From the NCBI GenBank assembly GCA_014155875.1, contig JACEFZ010003441.1, positions 126,001 to 190,000 on the forward strand: 64,000 nucleotides of DNA. The letters run 5' to 3'. Source of the DNA: Cepaea nemoralis (Eukaryota > Mollusca > Gastropoda > Stylommatophora > Helicidae). The first letter of the stretch is position 1. Every line of letters starts with the position of its first letter. The position numbers and the translations under genes were made by a program. Of this stretch, positions 58,941 through 64,000 are shown one piece after another. A model generated the notes under the pieces. That model ran no database searches, had not been told where the DNA came from, and worked only from the letters and a program-made list of their open reading frames with translations.

Positions 58941-59237
58941 CATTACAGGTTTTGGATATTCAATGAATAGTTTTACATGTTTCTGTGAAACTGTATTCAC
59001 TTGATTACAGTGGTTTCCTTGTTTGATAATAATCGCCAGGGACAAATGTTATAACTGGCTCTATGTTTCACACAATATGACGTACACTAACTGATAAAAA
59101 GAAGAATGTATTGCATATAATATTCTTATTTTATAAACAGAAAAGTTTTCTTTGTTCTAAGAGGATGAACGCGACCTGTAACTAATCAGTTCCAACTGAG
59201 CCAAATATGCAAATGCAGTTCTGGTCCTGAACAGATA
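58941..59237. other. No recognised feature
   Basis: Between the SINE and mariner-like copy 2. Confidence 0.45.
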
Positions 59238-59259
59238 TACGAGGGAGCTTGTGTGTGTG

Positions 59260-59291
<32 letters not shown>

Positions 59292-59789
59292 TGTGTGAAT
59301 ATATTCTGAAAAAGTAAAGAACAAATGTATCATATTTCGATGTGATCACTACTACGTTAAATGCAAGCCCTCAAGCGCCGATAAAGTGCTTGGATTCTCA
59401 TAGAAAACAAATTATCTTCGTCGCGTGTGTAACCACTCATGCACCACCTGCTGTACTTGTTCATCGGACCGAACAGTTTTGAAACTTCCTACTCAACTCA
59501 TTCTCTTGCTGGACTGACAGGCATGCATCACCATACTAGACCTTCATTCGTCCATGAATCTTTATAGGTTTCACCCCTTAACTGATCAAAAAACGGATAA
59601 CAGAACGCAGCTTCTCTTTGGTGCAGATCGAAAGTGGGGCAGCCATCTTTAATCTGTCCTTATGGCGCCAGCGCGTTCGTCTACACCGTGATGCCACGTG
59701 CTTAACTCTCTTGGCATCCTTAACAACAATATTGACAGGTTACCAGACAATTGCGTGGTTACTGTAATTTCATGTGAAGCCCCCTCGTA
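59238..59789 (-). mobile_element. Mariner-like non-autonomous copy 2
   Basis: TACGAGGGAGCTT at the left and AAGCCCCCTCGTA at the right are inverted repeats ending in TA. The interior is the reverse complement of the mariner-like copy at 53176-53987 without the R240 insertion, and it shares the same internally deleted transposase remnant. The (GT/GC)n run at 59249-59297 corresponds to the CA run of copy 1. Confidence 0.75.
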
Positions 59790-60605
59790 TGTGACAATCA
59801 TATCCCTATATTTCCACGAAACACCATGTATGTGACAATCATATCAGTATATTTCCACGAAACACCATGTATGTGACAATCATCTTCCTGTATTTGCAAG
59901 AAACACCATGTGTGTGACAATTATCTCCTTGTATTTACACGAAACACCATGTGTGTGACAACCATCTCCATGTATTTTCACGAAGTACCATGTATGTGAC
60001 AATTATCTCCTTGTATTTACACGAAACACCATGTGTGTGACAATTATCTCCTTGTATTTACACGAAACACCATGTGTGTGACAATTATCTCCTTGTATTT
60101 ACACGAAACACCATGTGTGTGACAATTATCTCCTTGTATTTGCACGAAACACCATGTGTGTGACAATTATCTCCTTGTATTTACACGAAACACCATGTGT
60201 GTGACAATTATCTCCTTGTATTTACACGAAACACCATGTATGTGACAATTATCTCCTTGTATTTACACGAAACACCATGTGTGTGACAATTATCTCCTTG
60301 TATTTACACGAAACACCATGTGTGTGACAATTATCTCCTTGTATTTACACGAAACACCATGTGTGTGACAATTATCTCCTTGTATTTACACGAAACACCA
60401 TGTATGTGACAATTATCTCCTTGTATTTACAAAAAACACCATGTGTGTGACAATTATCTCCTTGTATTTACACGAAACACCATGTGTGTGACAATTATCT
60501 CCTTGTATTTACACGAAATACCATGCATGTGACAATCATCTCCTTGGATTTGTAAAAAACCACCATGTGTATGACAATCATATCCCTCTACTTTGCACGA
60601 AACAT
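59790..60605. repeat. 41-bp minisatellite, about 20 copies
   Basis: Unit CATGTGTGTGACAATTATCT followed by CCTTGTATTTACACGAAACA and C. Central units are nearly identical and edge units more diverged. It starts exactly at the right end of mariner-like copy 2. Confidence 0.96.
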
Positions 60606-60625
60606 CTTGTTCTTGGCAGTCCATA

Positions 60626-61171
60626 TACCGTATTTTTCCGAAAATTAGATCTACCCCTATAATAAGCTCTAGCACGATTTTTCAGGATGCTTTTAATGTA
60701 AGACCTACCCCTAAAATAATCCCTAGTTAAGATCGTCGGCTAGATTGAGAGACTTGTTGCCGAATGGCCAGTCGGAGTACAGACACCACTGGTGAGCATG
60801 AACGGATGTGGTTCATAATTCAGTACGTCACTCGTGTGAAATAAAATTACCAGTGCATTACGAGCAGGCTACGTGGACAAGAAATGCTCATTTAAGGAAA
60901 GCTTTATTACTGGACATGAGAGACTGGGACCAGTAGGAAATGGAGTCGCAAGGAATTCAGGCCGGAATTCATGATTTGGAGAGTTATGACGATGTTCCAG
61001 AAGAAGATGACATGACTGTATTTCAATAAATGTAAAATTGTGTACATGAATAAATGTAGATATTTGTATCTGAAAAAAAAATGTATAAGACATCCCCCGT
61101 AAATAAACTCTAGTGCATTTTTAAGCTAAAATTAATATAAGACCCGGGCTTATTTTCAGAGAAACACGGTA
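60626..61171. mobile_element. Short TIR element flanked by TA
   Basis: Left TACCGTATTTTTCCGAAAA and reverse-complemented right TACCGTGTTTCTCTGAAAA are inverted repeats, with related inner blocks (ATCTACCCCTATAATAAGCT, GACCTACCCCTAAAATAA). The 546-bp size and lack of a transposase mark it as non-autonomous, Tc1/mariner-type by its TA target. A short frame GIQAGIHDLESYDDVPEEDD near 60950-61015 looks like the tail of a protein. Confidence 0.75.
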
Positions 61172-63254
61172 TTTAACAATGATAATTCTATATTTGTAAC
61201 AGTGTGGGTGTCAAGGTAACAGAGTTATTACATGTCAAGTAAACATACCTAATTTAAAACTAACTGACCCTTTCCATCGCTTTGAGGATATTGGGTATAG
61301 TGTACTCTCCCCCCCATATCTGTATAGGCAATTCGGCAGTCACACTTTTGTCTTACAGAGGCACGTAAAAGGATCAAAGAATAGTTTCATAGCTACGCTC
61401 CATGCATGTCGTAAGTAGCGACTACAAAGGGTTGGCCTGGACTGGCCACCCCATCCGGTTAAAAACGCTAGCTACAAAATCCAGTCAATCACGAACAAAT
61501 CTTAATATTATATTTTAAAATGAGTTACTCTTCTAGAAGAGGTATGGCTGGATGCAGACATGGCCGCGAGGAGACGGCATGATCGACTTATTTCCTCATG
61601 TCTAGAAAACTTTCCACATCTGGCATTTAGAATGTTAATATTATTTATGAATTAGGATATACAGCAAAGGTGGTAGAAAGTCATTCGATAGAACCCACAG
61701 GGGAAATGAAACAAGGGAGACACAGAAACGTTGAGAATAAGAGAATCAAAAACAACGACGAATAATATGAGGAGGACATAAATTAGCTGTTGGAGATAGG
61801 AGGGCTTAGCGTGAGTTGTTTTTTGTTTGTTTGTTTGTTTGTTTGTTTTGTGTGTGTGTGGGGGGGGGGGGGCGGGCAACGCTCTAAACGGTGTAGGGGA
61901 TATAATGGGCAGAAGAGAAATTAGAAGTTGATGGATGATATGATAATATCACACAGACCATTTTTACTTGGACTGGTCGTCATGAGAGACCAGATGATTT
62001 TTTTTTTTTTTTTTTGTAATTCCTGTCTCTATTATACAATCGACCACATAATCGCCGGGCCTGTAGCCAAGCGTGCAAACCACCGCACTACCGTGGCTCC
62101 CGTGAGTGTGTATTTTAAAAACAATGAATGATCCTTTGACACGACGTATGCACATTGCATCATGTGGTCAGTATGGAGTCTTCAACTTCAAAGACATTTC
62201 CCGGTACTCGTGTTAGGCTTCTCCGATATAGGATCCCAGGTAACTTGTTTTTAAATCCCCGCCCTGGTGTAGATTCTAACACACGGCCACTACACCAACA
62301 GGAAAATATGCCAGCCATTGAGTTACATCGACTCTCGTTGCTAGGTATACTAGCCATTTAAAGAAGTGAAACTTTTTATGGAAGAAAGGAAAACGATTGA
62401 TCAACATGTCTAACTACTAGAGAACCAGTGCTGCCTTTAACGCAGAGAACAACCCCCAAGAACAATGTTGACACACTTGTCCCATCATCTTGTCATCCTG
62501 TTCTACTTGCTACCACAACACGCAGGTTTTATCTGGCCACTCACAGCCGTGACAAACTCACTTCAAACTGCTCAGTTATCTCGTTTGCAATACAGCCTTT
62601 TTGTCGTGGTTCATCATAGTGCGAGAGGTCAAGAAGATCGCCAGATGTGGGGACTGCACCCTTCCTTTAAATGTGTATTTTACTTGTAAGTATATATAAG
62701 CAACACTTCACTATAAGTATCTTGAACAACATAGCATTGTTTATTTGTATCAAAGTGTTCAACTGACAGTTTATTTTACCGGAGACAGTATTTTTGCTTA
62801 GACGGTTTGTTGACTTCTGAAGCTGTATCCTATATTGTGTGCAAAGGGTAGGCTTTCAATTTACTGAAATGATAACTTTGCATGCTATATTTATAATCAG
62901 ATCAGTACTGCGGATTAGCAATCCTGTATCAGTTATATTGTCCTAAAGTTAATTAACATCAAATAACGTGTTTCAAAGATAACTTGCCGACCTGAACATT
63001 TAATCATCTCAAATAGAAAATATAGATGGTCGGTCCGAGCAGCGTGTCGCTGTGTACTTCTGACTTAAAGATGTGTAAACAGACAGAAATGTTGCCATAG
63101 TTCCGTGCTTGACACAGCCATACATGAAAGGTTTGGAAACATAGGCAGAAATGTGTCCCTTCATTGTCATATATTTTTCCTTCTTAGCACATCAGTATAT
63201 CTATTCAGTTATCTGTTAGAAACTTTTAAAGACATTTTTTGAAAAGTTAGCAAC
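61172..63254. other. No gene recognised; (GTTT)n and G-run near 61818-61872
   Basis: About 2 kb with only short chance frames. Contains TTTGTTTGTTTGTTTG, a (GT)n and 11-12 G. A tRNA-like or transposon piece may lie near 62050-62100 but lacks a clear B box. Confidence 0.45.
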
Positions 63255-63302
63255 TCATTTGCACATATTTGCATGGTGTACCTCGAGCGTTGTTATCCAC
63301 AT

Positions 63303-63821
63303 TTTGGCGAAGTCAAGGTCTGTCATATCGACCCAGGCGAAGACAAGGTCTGTCATATCGACCCAGGCGAAGACAGGGCCTGTCATATCGACCCAGGCGA
63401 AGACAAGGCCTGTCATATCGACCCAGGCGAAGACAAGGCCTGTCATATCGAACCAGGCGAAGACAAGGTCTGTCATATCGACCCAGGCGAAGACAAGGCC
63501 TGTCATATCGACCCAGGCGAAGACAAGGCCTGTCATATCGACCCAGGCGAAGACAAGGCCTGTCATATCGACCCAGGCGAAGAAAAGGCCTGTCATATCG
63601 ACCCAGGCGAAGACAAGTTCTGTCATATCGACCCAGGCGAAGACAAGGCCTGTCATATCGACCCAGGCGAAGAAAAGGCCTGTCATATCGACCCAGGCGA
63701 AGAAAAGGCCTGTCATATCGAACCAGGCGAAGACAAGGCCTGTCATATCGACCCAGGCGAAGACAAGATCTGTCATATTGACCCAGGCGAAGACAAGTTC
63801 TGTCATATCGACCCAGAATAA
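63303..63821. repeat. 30-bp minisatellite, about 17 copies
   Basis: Unit ATCGACCCAGGCGAAGACAA plus GGCCTGTCAT. Two units fit each 60 bases without drift. Because 30 is ten codons, long frames stay open in five of the six frames (for example DPGEDKACHI repeated). Base changes cluster at AAGGYC, GACA/GAAA and ACC/AACC positions. Confidence 0.97.
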
Positions 63822-63892
63822 AACGAGTACCTGTAATTGTTCTGAGAAGTAAAAGCAGCCTAAGTATTATTGACAACATCATCCGTTTAGTC

Positions 63893-64000
63893 TAACATGA
63901 TAATACATTCGCTCACGCACAGATGGCGGCCTCTTAAACTCAGAGATTTAAATCCAAGACCAAAATTAGGAGGGTGCTGATCAGAGAGTTGCTTTTTACA
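63893..64000 (+). pseudogene. LINE fragment running off the window
   Basis: CATTCGCTCACGCACAGATG, GCGGCCTCTTAAACTCAGAG and CCAAGACCAAAATTAGGAGG match 18880-18960 of the LINE at 16745-19510, just before its FADD site. Confidence 0.85.

Noticed and set aside
63255..63882. Five overlapping frames of 170-197 codons suggesting a repeat protein
   Set aside because: A 30-bp unit without stops gives this automatically; no start context, signal peptide or flanking exon seen.

Overview
This window reads as repeat-dense animal DNA, most likely from a lophotrochozoan and probably a mollusc. The organism is an inference. It rests on the mix of CR1-like, RTE-like and other LINEs, Gypsy elements with Gmr1-like order, hAT, mariner and pogo-like elements, tRNA-derived SINEs, and a spliced UDP-glucuronosyltransferase gene. 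No bacterial operon, rRNA, CRISPR array or functional tRNA gene was seen.

Only one intact host gene is supported: a 520-codon UDP-glucuronosyltransferase on the minus strand (11572-13134), whose coding exon is preceded by a good splice acceptor. Almost everything else is transposon or tandem repeat.

Layout. 1-3640: a Gypsy pol fragment split by about 2.8 kb of repeats, including 1.5 kb of pure GGA-type polypurine. 3835-9560: an LTR element carrying only gag. 9914-11450: a pogo-like element and two copies of a roughly 240-bp dispersed repeat (called R240 here). 11572-15260: the UGT gene and its upstream region. 15272-22310: a LINE pseudogene, microsatellites, SINEs and a 632-bp tandem duplication. 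22780-27540: a LINE fragment whose interior has expanded into 56 copies of a 79-bp satellite. 27700-31790: an RTE LINE piece, then C/A-rich and dinucleotide tracts. 31806-35778: a minus-strand CR1-like LINE with a GDSL-esterase ORF1. 35780-37354: a LINE ending in a C2H2 zinc finger. 38318-44904: a Gypsy-type element with integrase placed before reverse transcriptase. 45073-52560: a four-level nest in which a minus RTE LINE holds a plus RTE LINE, which holds a hAT transposon, which holds R240 repeats. 52610-61171: LINE tails, mariner derivatives, an inverted LINE pair, a complete SINE with 10-bp target duplications, a 41-bp minisatellite and a short TIR element. 63303-63821: a 30-bp minisatellite. 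63893-64000: the start of another LINE copy.

The strongest candidates for something undescribed are three: the satellite born inside a LINE reading frame, the Gypsy element with copia-like domain order, and the nested hAT/RTE locus with target duplications readable at two levels. All elements carry frameshifts or stops, so none looks currently able to move on its own.
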